Below, piece by piece: positions 50,363-59,848 of a stretch of DNA of 64,000 bases; position 1 is the stretch's first letter, and each line of letters begins with the position of its first letter. The translations under genes were made by a program, and so were the position numbers. The notes beneath the pieces were generated by a model. It saw only the letters and a program-made list of their open reading frames with translations, had not been told where the DNA came from and ran no database searches. The stretch lies in contig CAYJJS010000003.1 in the NCBI GenBank assembly GCA_964370645.1, positions 1 through 64,000 on the forward strand, in the 5' to 3' direction. Source of the stretch: CAMQRS01 sp964370645 (GTDB lineage Bacteria; Bacillota_I; Bacilli_A; Erysipelotrichales; Erysipelotrichaceae).

Positions 50363-51019
50363 TTATGATAAAAATCCTTTTTGTATACATTGTTTATTCG
50401 TAAATGCAATTAGATAAGACTGCAACGCTACCCAGTCTTTTACATCACGCCATTTGATGAAATCAGCAGTAGATATTTTTTGTGTATCATTCTTAATATG
50501 ATATTGATATTCACCTAAAATAAATGTTTTGATTGGTTTTATATGTTCTATATCATCACTATGTTCATCAAACAAGTAAAATCTCCACTCTAACCCATTT
50601 GTATATATAAGTTTTTGAAAAGACTGCAAAGCAAATACAAAGGCATGTCGATCTAGTGACTTAATCTGTACTTCTAAATTCTCATACAATGCTTTCACTT
50701 CAATTGCTCCTAATATACCTACCTTACCTTTTTCATCACTATCCATATATGTATAATTATGATCCACAATCACAAAATCCGTAGAACCATAAGAGTGCAT
50801 CCCCTTACGATACATTCTTTGTTTTGGATTTAAACTCTCCATTTGTTCTTTCAACATACTTACATTACGTAGTGAAATATCTTTTGTATTACTACGTACT
50901 ATATTAGCAATTAAAGAATACAATTCACATTCCATATTATTTTGCCTTACAATTAAACTTACTTCATTTTTAAATCTTTCATATTCCATGATTTTATGTA
51001 AAACAAATTGCAATTTCAT
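50363..51019 (-). CDS. Predicted PD-(D/E)XK nuclease-like protein
   Basis: 218 residues, soluble. GSTDFVIVDHN, followed about 20 residues later by GILGAIEVKAL, has the spacing of the D...(D/E)XK core of restriction-endonuclease-fold proteins (Asp near 81, Glu-x-Lys near 107-109). KLIYTNGLEWRFYLF resembles the strand after the core in HsdR-type N-domains. No methylase or helicase is nearby. AGGAGGAATTTGTT precedes the ATG. Function is inferred only; could be an orphan DNA nuclease or an inactive relative. Confidence 0.6.
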   Translation of the reverse strand: MKLQFVLHKIMEYERFKNEVSLIVRQNNMECELYSLIANIVRSNTKDISLRNVSMLKEQMESLNPKQRMYRKGMHSYGSTDFVIVDHNYTYMDSDEKGKVGILGAIEVKALYENLEVQIKSLDRHAFVFALQSFQKLIYTNGLEWRFYLFDEHSDDIEHIKPIKTFILGEYQYHIKNDTQKISTADFIKWRDVKDWVALQSYLIAFTNKQCIQKGFLS

Positions 51020-51078
51020 AACAAATTCCTCCTATTTCATCTTACAAATAGAGAATACAAACACCCACTTACACAATT

Positions 51079-51507
51079 TTATGTGTTACTTGTTTTAAAC
51101 AACTCATCTTTCAACGCTTTATAACCTTTTTCTTCCATCTCTTCGATAGGAATAAACAATAAAGCAGTTCCATTAATACAATAACGTAATCCACCTTTAT
51201 CTCTTGGTCCATCATCAAACAAATGTCCCAAATGATTTTGTGTTCTCCTACTTCTCACTTCCAAACGAACTAAGCCTTTTGAAAAGTCATATTTTGTATA
51301 TACTGCATCTTCATGAATTGGTTTGGTAAAACTTGGCCAACCACAACGTGCATCATACTTATCTAAAGAACTAAACAAAGCTTCTTTTGATTCGATGTCT
51401 ACATAGATTCCAACTTTACGATATCGAGTATATGGATGTGAGAAAGGTGCTTCACTCTCACCATTTTTCACAACCTTAATTTGTTGTTCATTTAATACTT
51501 CACTCAT
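51079..51507 (-). CDS. msrB: Peptide methionine (R)-S-oxide reductase
   Basis: 142 residues from the ATG at 51507, preceded by GAGGAGTG. CGWPSFTKPI, VRSRRTQNHLGHLFDDGP and the catalytic RYCINGTALLFIP are complete. It reduces methionine-R-sulfoxide in proteins. The extra CxxC zinc sites found in many MsrB are not present. MsrA is not in the window. Confidence 0.95.
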   Translation of the reverse strand: MSEVLNEQQIKVVKNGESEAPFSHPYTRYRKVGIYVDIESKEALFSSLDKYDARCGWPSFTKPIHEDAVYTKYDFSKGLVRLEVRSRRTQNHLGHLFDDGPRDKGGLRYCINGTALLFIPIEEMEEKGYKALKDELFKTSNT

Positions 51508-51555
51508 ACAATCACTCCTCACGACTCAAACTATACCACAACAAACGTATATCTT

Positions 51556-52158
51556 CTATGTATTTGCCCCTAGTATTAATTGTATTTCCTGTATCGTTTG
51601 TGTAGGTTCTTGCATCTGTACTGCATGCATACCTAACGCTCTTGCCTGTAATATATTTTCAATTCGATCATCTACAAACAAACACACTTTTGGGCTAACC
51701 CCTAGCCACTTACAATGCATTTCATAAATTTCTGGTTCTGGCTTAATCAGCTTCACTCGATGTGAATACATTGGCAATTCAAAATCCATAAAAAACGGAT
51801 ATTTTTCCAATATATGGGTTTCAATTTCTTTTGGCATATTCGATAAAATTGAAACTCGATACATAGTTTGTAATTGTTTTGCATAATCTAACATTTGGGT
51901 AATTGGTTGCAACATTTCTATGCTTAAACGCATCGCTAAATGTATTTCTTTTTCTAAGTGAGGTAGTGTTCTAATAAATATTTGCGTCAACTCTTCTCTT
52001 GTATAACTACCACGATCATACGCATTCCAATAATCTGCTTCAAACATAAGCGCTATTAGTTGTTCATATACATCTTCATTGAAATGTTCACGAAATGCTT
52101 CTCTTGGATTAAACTTTAACAAAACATTTCCTACATCAAATATAACAACCTCTATCAT
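51556..52158 (-). CDS. HAD-superfamily phosphatase (YihX-like)
   Basis: 200 residues. Motif I is VIFDVGNVLLKF with Asp8 as nucleophile; motif II is SILSNMP; motif III/IV is KLIKPEPEIYEMHCKWLG and FVDDRIENILQARALGM. The FDxGNVL variant without the second aspartate is typical of the YihX/epoxide-hydrolase-like branch, with an alpha-helical cap. Probably a small-molecule or sugar-phosphate phosphatase; substrate unknown. Confidence 0.88.
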   Translation of the reverse strand: MIEVVIFDVGNVLLKFNPREAFREHFNEDVYEQLIALMFEADYWNAYDRGSYTREELTQIFIRTLPHLEKEIHLAMRLSIEMLQPITQMLDYAKQLQTMYRVSILSNMPKEIETHILEKYPFFMDFELPMYSHRVKLIKPEPEIYEMHCKWLGVSPKVCLFVDDRIENILQARALGMHAVQMQEPTQTIQEIQLILGANT

Positions 52159-52242
52159 CTTGCATTCCCCCTCACCTCTATAAATTCATAGTACACCACT
52201 ACCCTATGAAATACAATCCATCCACCTTTAAATTTGAAAATA

Positions 52243-52284
52243 AATGCATTTTGTATTTACAAATGATGCATTCATAGATAAAAT
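52243..52284 (+). promoter_or_regulatory. Promoter and inverted-repeat operator of the MATE gene
   Basis: TTACAA (52257-52262), 16-bp spacer, TAAAAT (52279-52284). An inverted repeat spans 52243-52272: AATGCAT-TTTGTA against TACAAA-(TG)-ATGCATT. It covers the -35, a typical repressor position. Confidence 0.5.
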
Positions 52285-52312
52285 GTATAAAGTTTTATAT
52301 GGAGGTATTTGT

Positions 52313-53656
52313 ATGCAAAAAAATCTAACAGTTGGTTCCCCGTTAAAGCACATCCTAAAGTTTGCTTTTCCTATTTTTCTAGGATGTCTATTCCAACAAT
52401 TTTACAGTATGGTTGATGCCATTATCGTTGGCCAGTTTGTTGGAATTGACGCATTAGCAGGAGTTGGAGCAACAGGTTCTTTGAACTTTTTAGTACTTGG
52501 GTTTGTGATTGGTCTAGCAAGTGGTTTTTGCATACCTATCTCTCACAGTTTTGGTGCAAATCAATTAGAAGATGTTAAAAAATACTATATTCATGCTTTG
52601 TTTTTAGCACTCATATTTTCTTTAATCATTACAAGCACTACCCTTCTATTTTTAGATGAAATACTACTCGCATTAAAAACGCCACTAGATATATTTACAT
52701 ACTCTTACGATTATATGTTTATGATATTTGCTGGAACGATTGGAATTTTCCTATATAATCTATTAGCCAGTTTACTACGTTCCTTAGGAGACTCAAAAAC
52801 ACCTTTATACTTCTTAATTTTATCATCCATTTTGAATATCGTATTGGATTTAGTATTCATTATTCAATTTGATATGGGAGTACTTGGAGCAGGTCTAGCG
52901 ACATCCATTTCACAAACAATTTCAGGTATCCTTTGTTTCATTCTTATCGTAAAACGATTTAAAATGTTACAAGTGCACCGCAAAGATATGCATATTCAGA
53001 AAAAATACTGTATGCCTTTATTGGCAAATGGTATCCCGATGGGATTGCAATTCTCTATCACAGCTGTAGGAAGTATCTTGATGCAAGTATCTGTAAATAC
53101 ACTTGGTTCTTTCTATGTTGCTGCGATTACTAGTGCGAGTAAAATCATTATGCTTACTGTCCAAGGGATTGAAAGTTTGGGAATTACTATGGCCTCTTAT
53201 TGTGGACAAAACATCGGTGCTCAAAAATTAGATCGAGTAAAAAAAGGAATTGCTATTGCCTTAGGACTAGGTAGTATATATAGTGTTATTTGTATCGCAA
53301 TTTCTTATTTCTTTGGAGAACCTTTAGTCTCTTTATTCATCAATGAATACGATGCTGAATTATATCATAGCATCCAACAATACTTAATCATTAATTCCCT
53401 ATTTTATTTCTTCCTATCGCTACTAATCATTTTACGTAATGCGATACAAGGGATGGGCTACTCCAAAGTAGCAATGATAGTAGGTGCTGGAGAAATGGTT
53501 GCCAGAGCCATTGTTGCAATTTTCTTTGTCTCTCAATTTGGATATAGTGCTGTATTGTATGCAAATCCAAGTGCGTGGATTGTTGGAGTAATTTGCTTAG
53601 TATTTATGTATTCATATGTTATGAAAGATGTTAAACAACGCTTTTCTATCCAATAA
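52313..53656 (+). CDS. MATE-family multidrug/Na+ antiporter
   Basis: 447 residues from the ATG at 52313, preceded by GGAGGT. About 12 membrane helices in two homologous halves; the DinF/NorM pattern is visible in IFLGCLFQQFYSMVDAIIVGQFVG and LGSFYVAAITSASKIIML. Probably exports cationic drugs or metabolites. No regulator gene is adjacent, although the promoter has a clear operator-like repeat. Substrate unknown. Confidence 0.9.
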   Translation: MQKNLTVGSPLKHILKFAFPIFLGCLFQQFYSMVDAIIVGQFVGIDALAGVGATGSLNFLVLGFVIGLASGFCIPISHSFGANQLEDVKKYYIHALFLALIFSLIITSTTLLFLDEILLALKTPLDIFTYSYDYMFMIFAGTIGIFLYNLLASLLRSLGDSKTPLYFLILSSILNIVLDLVFIIQFDMGVLGAGLATSISQTISGILCFILIVKRFKMLQVHRKDMHIQKKYCMPLLANGIPMGLQFSITAVGSILMQVSVNTLGSFYVAAITSASKIIMLTVQGIESLGITMASYCGQNIGAQKLDRVKKGIAIALGLGSIYSVICIAISYFFGEPLVSLFINEYDAELYHSIQQYLIINSLFYFFLSLLIILRNAIQGMGYSKVAMIVGAGEMVARAIVAIFFVSQFGYSAVLYANPSAWIVGVICLVFMYSYVMKDVKQRFSIQ

Positions 53657-53679
53657 ATTTACTTTTACTGTCAAAGTAG

Positions 53680-53707
53680 TAGACAAATTATCTTATTCCA
53701 TTATAAT
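53680..53707 (+). promoter_or_regulatory. Promoter of the carbonic anhydrase gene
   Basis: TAGACA (53680-53685), 16-bp spacer, TATAAT (53702-53707); AAAGAGGTAGTT precedes the ATG at 53733. Confidence 0.6.
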
Positions 53708-53732
53708 TAAATAAATGTGAAAAGAGGTAGTT

Positions 53733-54329
53733 ATGCAAAATGAAAATATAGTCGTTCGCGAAATTACAAAATTTGATTCCCCTCAACAAGTACAACAATT
53801 CATGTTGGAAGGAAACGAGTTGTATTTAAACGCACAATATAACCAAGCAAATATATCAAAAGCATTACGTCATAAAACCAACTATGAAGGTCAATCCCCA
53901 TATGCAGTTGTGGTTGCTTGTTCGGACTCAAGAGTGACTCCTGAACATATCTTTAGTGCAGGAATTGGTGAGCTGTTTGTAATCCGCAATGCTGGTAATA
54001 TTATTACAGAAGTAGAATTAGCTAGTATTGAATATGCGATTTTACAATTAGGTTGCAAACTTGTAGTTATCCTTGGACACACCAATTGTGGAGCTATACA
54101 AGCCACTTTGGATGGGTTTAAAGATGGTCATATGATACGTATTACCAAAAAGATTGCATCCGCATTACAAGGTGGAGAACACCCTGAAAGAGCTTCTATT
54201 TTGAATGTTGAACACGGTGTGGAAACTTGTTTAAAAAACGAATTATTAAAAGATTCTATTCAAACCAATAAAATTGCGGTCAAAGGGGCTATTTATAAAA
54301 CAAAAACTGGAAAAGTATCTTTCCTATAA
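53733..54329 (+). CDS. Beta-carbonic anhydrase
   Basis: 198 residues. VVACSDSRVTPEHIF (zinc Cys and Asp-Arg dyad) and VVILGHTNCGAIQAT (zinc His and Cys) are the beta-class signature. It interconverts CO2 and bicarbonate, supplying bicarbonate for carboxylases. No transporter is fused or adjacent. It is flanked by its own promoter and terminator, so monocistronic. Confidence 0.94.
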   Translation: MQNENIVVREITKFDSPQQVQQFMLEGNELYLNAQYNQANISKALRHKTNYEGQSPYAVVVACSDSRVTPEHIFSAGIGELFVIRNAGNIITEVELASIEYAILQLGCKLVVILGHTNCGAIQATLDGFKDGHMIRITKKIASALQGGEHPERASILNVEHGVETCLKNELLKDSIQTNKIAVKGAIYKTKTGKVSFL

Positions 54330-54347
54330 CACGTAAATATACGTGTT
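54328..54347 (+). terminator. Carbonic anhydrase terminator
   Basis: AACACGTA pairs with TACGTGTT, 4-nt loop, then TTTTTTATTG. Confidence 0.85.
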
Positions 54348-54366
54348 TTTTTTATTGTTTTTTTTG

Positions 54367-54396
54367 TTGAAATTATATATGATAGTTGGGTATAGA
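54367..54396 (+). promoter_or_regulatory. Possible promoter of the Cof-type phosphatase gene
   Basis: TTGAAA (54367-54372), 18-bp spacer, TATAGA (54391-54396); AGAGGAATATT precedes the ATG at 54410. Confidence 0.4.
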
Positions 54397-54409
54397 AAAG
54401 AGGAATATT

Positions 54410-55213
54410 ATGAAATACAAAATGTTAGCCGTAGATTTAGATGATACTGTTGTTGGAAAAGATGGTCATATTTCTGATGCAGTAATACAAGCATTACAAC
54501 AAGCTACAAAAAAAGGAGTTTATGTAGTCTTAGCGACTGGTAGACCAATTGGTGGAATTACACATGTAGCGAAACAATTACAATTAAACCCACAATATTC
54601 ATTCCATCTAGGATTTAATGGTGGTCACATCATGGATGCAACACACACAAACACAATTTATCATCAAGGATTGACACATTCCTCTTTTCGCAAACTATTT
54701 ACGTTTGCGAAAGAAAAAGATGTATCATTACTTACATACACAGATACATCAATATTATGTTCAAAACGAAATCATGAAGCAGAGTGTGAACAACAATTAA
54801 CGACAATGCCATTGGATGTCAATCCAAATTATATTGCCAATTTACCACAAACACTAACCAAAGCAATGATTGTTGAGGAACACCAAGTCTTATTATCCCT
54901 TGAAGAAGACTTACGTAATCTTCTACAAGATGAGTTATTCATTACATTCTCAAAACCTTTCTTTTTAGAATGTATGTGTGAAGGGGTCAACAAAGGAGCA
55001 GGTTTATTACACCTAGCAAAGACATTAGAGATTGATGCAAGTGAAATTATCGCAATCGGTGATAGTGACAATGACTTAAGTATGTTAGCTATTGCAGGGT
55101 GTGGTGTTGCCATGGGGAATGCCAAAGAACACATTAAACAACAAGCGGATTATGTATGTGAACACATTGATGAAGATGGTGTCGCAAAAACTATTCAAAA
55201 ATTTATTTTATAA
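54410..55213 (+). CDS. Cof-type HAD hydrolase
   Basis: 267 residues from the ATG at 54410. Motif I AVDLDDTVV, LATGRPIGG (motif II), a C2B cap in the middle, the lysine in VNKGAGLLHLA, and IAIGDSDNDLSMLAIAGCGVAMGNA (motif IV) identify the Cof/YidA branch. Such enzymes dephosphorylate sugar phosphates, flavin or nucleotide derivatives; the exact substrate is not readable. Confidence 0.93.
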   Translation: MKYKMLAVDLDDTVVGKDGHISDAVIQALQQATKKGVYVVLATGRPIGGITHVAKQLQLNPQYSFHLGFNGGHIMDATHTNTIYHQGLTHSSFRKLFTFAKEKDVSLLTYTDTSILCSKRNHEAECEQQLTTMPLDVNPNYIANLPQTLTKAMIVEEHQVLLSLEEDLRNLLQDELFITFSKPFFLECMCEGVNKGAGLLHLAKTLEIDASEIIAIGDSDNDLSMLAIAGCGVAMGNAKEHIKQQADYVCEHIDEDGVAKTIQKFIL

Positions 55214-55216
55214 GTA

Positions 55217-55241
55217 AACCACGCCTTCAATTGGCGTGGTT
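55217..55241. terminator. Terminator between convergent genes
   Basis: AACCACGCC pairs with GGCGTGGTT, 7-nt loop, T-run mainly on the plus side. Confidence 0.82.
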
Positions 55242-55250
55242 TTGTTTATA

Positions 55251-57032
55251 TTATTCAAATTGTGAATTGTATAAATTCGCATACAGTCCCTTTTGTTGCA
55301 TCAAGGTATTATGATTGCCTTGTTCCACTACTTCCCCTTTTTGTACAACCAAAATTGTGTCAGCATTTTGTATTGTAGACAATCGATGAGCAATTACAAA
55401 ACAAGTTTTTCCTTCCATTAACGTTTGCATTGCCTCTTGTATTTTTAACTCCGTTTGGGTATCTACATTACTAGTCGCTTCATCCAGTATCAACATTGAA
55501 CAATCTAATAACATTGCACGTGCGATTGTCAACATCTGTTTTTGTCCAGCAGAAATGTTCACACCCTCATCATTGATCATTGAATCGTATCCATTCGGAA
55601 GGCGTAAAATCGTATCATGAATATTTGCAGCTTTTGCACAACGTACAACATCTTCCATACTTGCTTCGCTATTTCCATATGTTATATTATCATAAATGCT
55701 TCCCTGAAATAGCCAAGTATCTTGTAACACCATTGCATAGTTTTTACGTACACTCTCCATACATAAGGAAGGTAGTGTTTCTCCATCTAAGGTAATACTT
55801 CCTTTTTGAGGATCGTAAAAACGCATTAGTAAATTAATGATTGTTGATTTCCCTGCTCCAGTAGGACCCACTATGGCTATTGTACTTCCCTTTGGAATAT
55901 GTAGACATAAATCATGAATGATTGTTTGATTTGCCAAATATCCAAACTTCACATGATTGAATGCAACCTCCCCATGTGCACGTTGCAAGTACTTCGCATC
56001 CTCAACATCGACAACTTCTTCTTTTTCATCTAGAAAGCGGAACACTCTTTCTGCAGCTGCGATTGCCGATTGTATTTCACTAAATATGTTCGCCATCTCA
56101 TTAATTGGCCCTGAAAAACGTCTAGAGTATAAGACAAAGGAAGACAGTGCACCCACTGTGATAGCTTGTTGTAAAAACAAATAGGCTCCAAAACCACTAA
56201 CAAGTGTTAACGATAAATTATTCATAAAGTTAACTGTACTAGGAATTACAGTACTCATGTAATCCGATGCATAATAAGCATCCACTGCTTCCTTATTCAC
56301 TTTCTCAAAACGTGATTGCATCATTTCTTCTTGATGGTAAGCCTTTATTGTCTTTTGTCCAACAATGATTTCTTCTACAAACCCATTCAACTCTCCCAAC
56401 TTTTTTGAACGACCAGAAAATAATGGCTTAATTTTCTTGGCGATTAAACGTACAAAGAAAATGGAAATGGGAACAGTGAAAACAAATATAATTACTAGTC
56501 TAGTTGAAAGACTTAGCATCATAATCAAACTACCTACAATCGTAATCATGCTTGTAATTACTTGAAGTACATCATTAGACAACGAAACATTGATTGTATC
56601 AATATCATAGGATATACGACTTATAATATCCCCTGCTTGATGTGAATCAAAGTAACCAGTAGGTAAAGAAGTAATTTTTTTAAACACTTCCTCACGCATT
56701 TGTCGTATGATGTGTTGTGAAAAACGTAACAACAATAATGCTAAAAAATAAGATAAGATAGCAGAAACAAGAAAGATAATTAACATCAAACCACCATAAT
56801 AAAATACTTGAGAAAAGTCTACGCCATCTATACCCGCAATCGCATCTACTGCCTTTCCTGAGAGATAAGGTCCCATTAAATTCAATATATTACTCACTAG
56901 TGTAAGTGTTATACAAGCAATAATGAGTCCTCTATATTGCAACATATACTTACTTAAACGAGTCAATACCCCCTTCATATCTTTGGCTTTTTCAACCTTA
57001 GCATGTGGTTGATTTTTTGCTTGCTTATTCAT
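55251..57032 (-). CDS. Heterodimeric ABC exporter, canonical half
   Basis: 593 residues from the ATG at 57032 (MNKQAKNQ), with GGGAGG upstream and an 8-nt overlap with the partner. Six membrane helices, then an ATPase domain: Walker A GPTGAGKST, signature NISAGQKQ (SAGQ instead of SGGQ), Walker B LILDEATSNVD with the catalytic glutamate. It pairs with the upstream half to give a drug or lipid exporter of the BmrCD/LmrCD/TmrAB kind. Confidence 0.93.
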   Translation of the reverse strand: MNKQAKNQPHAKVEKAKDMKGVLTRLSKYMLQYRGLIIACITLTLVSNILNLMGPYLSGKAVDAIAGIDGVDFSQVFYYGGLMLIIFLVSAILSYFLALLLLRFSQHIIRQMREEVFKKITSLPTGYFDSHQAGDIISRISYDIDTINVSLSNDVLQVITSMITIVGSLIMMLSLSTRLVIIFVFTVPISIFFVRLIAKKIKPLFSGRSKKLGELNGFVEEIIVGQKTIKAYHQEEMMQSRFEKVNKEAVDAYYASDYMSTVIPSTVNFMNNLSLTLVSGFGAYLFLQQAITVGALSSFVLYSRRFSGPINEMANIFSEIQSAIAAAERVFRFLDEKEEVVDVEDAKYLQRAHGEVAFNHVKFGYLANQTIIHDLCLHIPKGSTIAIVGPTGAGKSTIINLLMRFYDPQKGSITLDGETLPSLCMESVRKNYAMVLQDTWLFQGSIYDNITYGNSEASMEDVVRCAKAANIHDTILRLPNGYDSMINDEGVNISAGQKQMLTIARAMLLDCSMLILDEATSNVDTQTELKIQEAMQTLMEGKTCFVIAHRLSTIQNADTILVVQKGEVVEQGNHNTLMQQKGLYANLYNSQFE

Positions 57033-58740
57033 ACATACTACCTCCCATTTGCGATTGTGCAATAAAGCGATACGCATTACAAGATTCTAGTAAATATTCA
57101 TGACTTCCATAACCAATTACTTCACCTTCTTGCAACATCAAAATCTTATCAGCATGTTTAATAGAACTTACTCTTTGGGCAACGATAATACTTGTTACAT
57201 CACAATAATGTGTTTTCAACACCTGTCTTAAATTAGCATCCGTCTTATAATCCAATGCACTACTTGAATCATCTAAAATTAATATTTTTGGATGATTCGC
57301 TAAAGCTCTTGCAATCAACAATCGCTGTTTTTGTCCACCACTTAAGTTACTACCCTTACTACTTACATGATGTTCAAATCGAGCATCTAACGATTCAATA
57401 AAATCAATGGCTTGTGCACGCATTGCCGCCCCTTCTACTTGTTCCTGTTGTAATTCTCTACCAAAACTAATATTCTCCATAATGCTTTCACTAATTACAA
57501 AGTCATTTTGTAATACAACACCAAACAATGTGTGCAAGTATTTTCGATCTATGGATTGTATTGGTACACCATCAATTCTCACTTCCCCCTCATCCACATC
57601 ATAAAAACGCATTAGTAAGGAAAGAATGGTACTCTTACCACTACCAGTAGCCCCAATAATACCAAGTGTTTCTCCATGTTTTAATTGAAAATTAATGTGT
57701 TTCACATTGTGCTCTTTTTTCTGATAAGAAAAACTAACATTATCAAATACTATGTGCTCTTCTTCGGATACGACTTCTTTTTCTACAACTTGTAAATCCT
57801 CTTCTAATGACAACACCTCTTCAATACGCTTCGCAGAAGCACTTGCCTTAGATAACATTATAAAAATTCTTGTCATAGATAACATCGCATTTAAAATAAT
57901 CGTAAAATAAGATAAGAAAGCAACAATAACTCCTGGTTCACTAGCACCGATTGAAACTGCATAAGCACCTCCAACAATAACAAAAACCAAACCACTATTT
58001 AAAAACAAATTCATCATTGGATTACTAATTGCCATTACTTTTCCAACCTTTAACTCTTGTTTTACACATTGTTCATTAAATGCTTTAAAACGTTTATTTT
58101 CATACGATTCCTTAGACAATGCTTTAATGACACGCACTCCAGAGATATTCTCACGTACTACACGAATTAAACCATCATAGCGCTCTTGTAAAACCTTGTA
58201 CATAGGAACACCCTTCACACTAATCACATACACTAAAACAGCAATAAGAGGTAACATAAGTACCATGATTAAAGCCAATAAAGGTTCCATAAACAACGTC
58301 ATAAGTATTCCACCAACCAATAAGAATGGTGCACGTACTCCAATACGTTGCATCATACTCGTCGTACGATGAATATTGTATGTATCGCTAGTTAAACGAA
58401 TTTCCAAAGAAGGAATACCTATAGCATCAATTTGCGCAGCCGATAATGACATTGTTTTTTCAAATAAGTCATTACGCATTTTTTGTGTGGAATCTCTAGA
58501 CACTTTGGATGCCATTTGATTTGCTTTAATATTTGTTGCAATCGCAATCCCTGCACATACTAACATAATGATTGCATATCGTATAATCAAATTCACATCC
58601 TGTAATGGTACAATTTCATCAATCAAAAACGATAAAATCATAGGTAAAACTAAGTCCATCATGGCAGCTGTAAACTTAAGTGTACAACCAACAATCATCT
58701 TCATACGATACTCTTTTACATATCTTGCAATTAATTTCAT
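57025..58740 (-). CDS. Heterodimeric ABC exporter, degenerate-site half
   Basis: 571 residues. Six membrane helices; Walker A GATGSGKST; signature NLSGGQKQR; Walker B LILDDSSSALD, where the catalytic glutamate is aspartate. This D/E change together with the SAGQ signature of the partner means one of the two ATP sites is inactive, the rule for heterodimeric exporters. It starts 9 nt after the MarR gene, whose product probably controls it. Confidence 0.93.
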   Translation of the reverse strand: MKLIARYVKEYRMKMIVGCTLKFTAAMMDLVLPMILSFLIDEIVPLQDVNLIIRYAIIMLVCAGIAIATNIKANQMASKVSRDSTQKMRNDLFEKTMSLSAAQIDAIGIPSLEIRLTSDTYNIHRTTSMMQRIGVRAPFLLVGGILMTLFMEPLLALIMVLMLPLIAVLVYVISVKGVPMYKVLQERYDGLIRVVRENISGVRVIKALSKESYENKRFKAFNEQCVKQELKVGKVMAISNPMMNLFLNSGLVFVIVGGAYAVSIGASEPGVIVAFLSYFTIILNAMLSMTRIFIMLSKASASAKRIEEVLSLEEDLQVVEKEVVSEEEHIVFDNVSFSYQKKEHNVKHINFQLKHGETLGIIGATGSGKSTILSLLMRFYDVDEGEVRIDGVPIQSIDRKYLHTLFGVVLQNDFVISESIMENISFGRELQQEQVEGAAMRAQAIDFIESLDARFEHHVSSKGSNLSGGQKQRLLIARALANHPKILILDDSSSALDYKTDANLRQVLKTHYCDVTSIIVAQRVSSIKHADKILMLQEGEVIGYGSHEYLLESCNAYRFIAQSQMGGSMYE

Positions 58741-58749
58741 ACACTTATC

Positions 58750-59163
58750 CTACACTTTCTGCTTTGCATTCTTAATACTCTTATCCAATAAGTATTTTAG
58801 CTGTTCTATCTCATCCTGTGATAAACCATCCAGCATGATTTGTTCCCACATCTCTACTACCTCATTTAAACTACCTTTGATATCTAGAGCCTTCTTTGTA
58901 GGAAATACAAGTAAACTTCTCTTATCTTCATCGTTGATACATTTTTCTATGTATCCTTCTTTTTCTAACAAACGTAGTTGCCTTGTTACATTACTTTTAT
59001 TCACTAACATCGTCTTAGCAATCTGTTCTTGACTATATCCAGGATGTTGCAAAATAAACAATAAATACGATTGTGTTACTCCTCCAATTTGTAAATCAGA
59101 TAATGTATCACAACGATACTTCACACCACTACGATACAACTTCGCAATTCTTTTTGAAATCAT
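58750..59163 (-). CDS. MarR-family transcriptional regulator
   Basis: 137 residues from the ATG at 59163 (MISKRIAKLYRSGVKY), with GGAGAAATT upstream. The winged helix is PGYSQEQIAKTMLVNKSNVTRQLRLLEKEGYIEKCINDEDKRSLLVFPT, the classic MarR pattern, with dimerising helices at both ends. It heads the operon with the ABC exporter and is probably an autorepressor released by the exported compound. A palindrome lies between promoter and start codon. Confidence 0.92.
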   Translation of the reverse strand: MISKRIAKLYRSGVKYRCDTLSDLQIGGVTQSYLLFILQHPGYSQEQIAKTMLVNKSNVTRQLRLLEKEGYIEKCINDEDKRSLLVFPTKKALDIKGSLNEVVEMWEQIMLDGLSQDEIEQLKYLLDKSIKNAKQKV

Positions 59164-59176
59164 AATTTCTCCAATC

Positions 59177-59190
59177 GTTGCATACGCAAC
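59177..59190 (-). promoter_or_regulatory. Palindromic operator upstream of the MarR gene
   Basis: GTTGC-ATAC-GCAAC, a perfect 5-bp palindrome directly downstream of a -10-like TATTAG (59191-59196) and before the ribosome site. Likely the MarR autoregulation site; its short arms keep confidence moderate. Confidence 0.5.
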
Positions 59191-59371
59191 TAATACAGTG
59201 TAACACAATTCATTCACAAATGAAATATTTTTCAAAAAAGAAAGCCATCACTCTCTTTAATTCATTGCGAATAATTTGTAATTCAAGGTTTATATCCTCG
59301 TTATATCTGCCTCTTTTTGACATTTACCTATTCATTGAGTATACTTATACATAAATGAAAGGGGAATAATC

Positions 59372-59848
59372 ATGGAAAAACAAAACTTAGCAGGTACAAG
59401 AATGTTGAAATTCATCAGTATCGTAATGATTATATTGGGTATTATTGCTGCAGGGATGGCTGCTCTAGCACTATTAGGAATGTCTGTTGCTGGTTCTACT
59501 ATTGGTATTACACTTACAAGTGAAATGACTGAGATTGCTTATATTTATATCGGAGGAGCATGTGTTGCTGGCGTAGTTATGTGTATTACTGGAATTGTAG
59601 GAGCAGTGAATTGTAGAAATCCATATCAAACAGGAACTGTTATCGTTTTAGGAATACTTAACATCATTGTAACACTTGCTATGTCCGTTGCAGTGCCATT
59701 ATATGTATCCTCACTAGAAATTTCACAAACATCTGCTTTTATTGAATTGTTTGGAGACGTTGGGATTGACTTATTGTCAAGTGCATCTGGACTATTACTT
59801 CCAATACTATACTTATACAGCGCTTTTAAAAACAAACAAAGCGTATAA
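59372..59848 (+). CDS. Four-helix membrane protein, unknown function
   Basis: 158 residues with four predicted membrane helices (about 13-38, 53-80, 86-112, 130-152) and short loops, a tetraspan layout. No family recognised. AAAGGGGAATAATC precedes the ATG. It is divergent from the MarR/ABC operon and has its own terminator. Confidence 0.8.
   Translation: MEKQNLAGTRMLKFISIVMIILGIIAAGMAALALLGMSVAGSTIGITLTSEMTEIAYIYIGGACVAGVVMCITGIVGAVNCRNPYQTGTVIVLGILNIIVTLAMSVAVPLYVSSLEISQTSAFIELFGDVGIDLLSSASGLLLPILYLYSAFKNKQSV

Noticed and set aside
50363..51019. Restriction-modification system
   Set aside because: No methyltransferase, specificity subunit or helicase is present near the nuclease-like gene.
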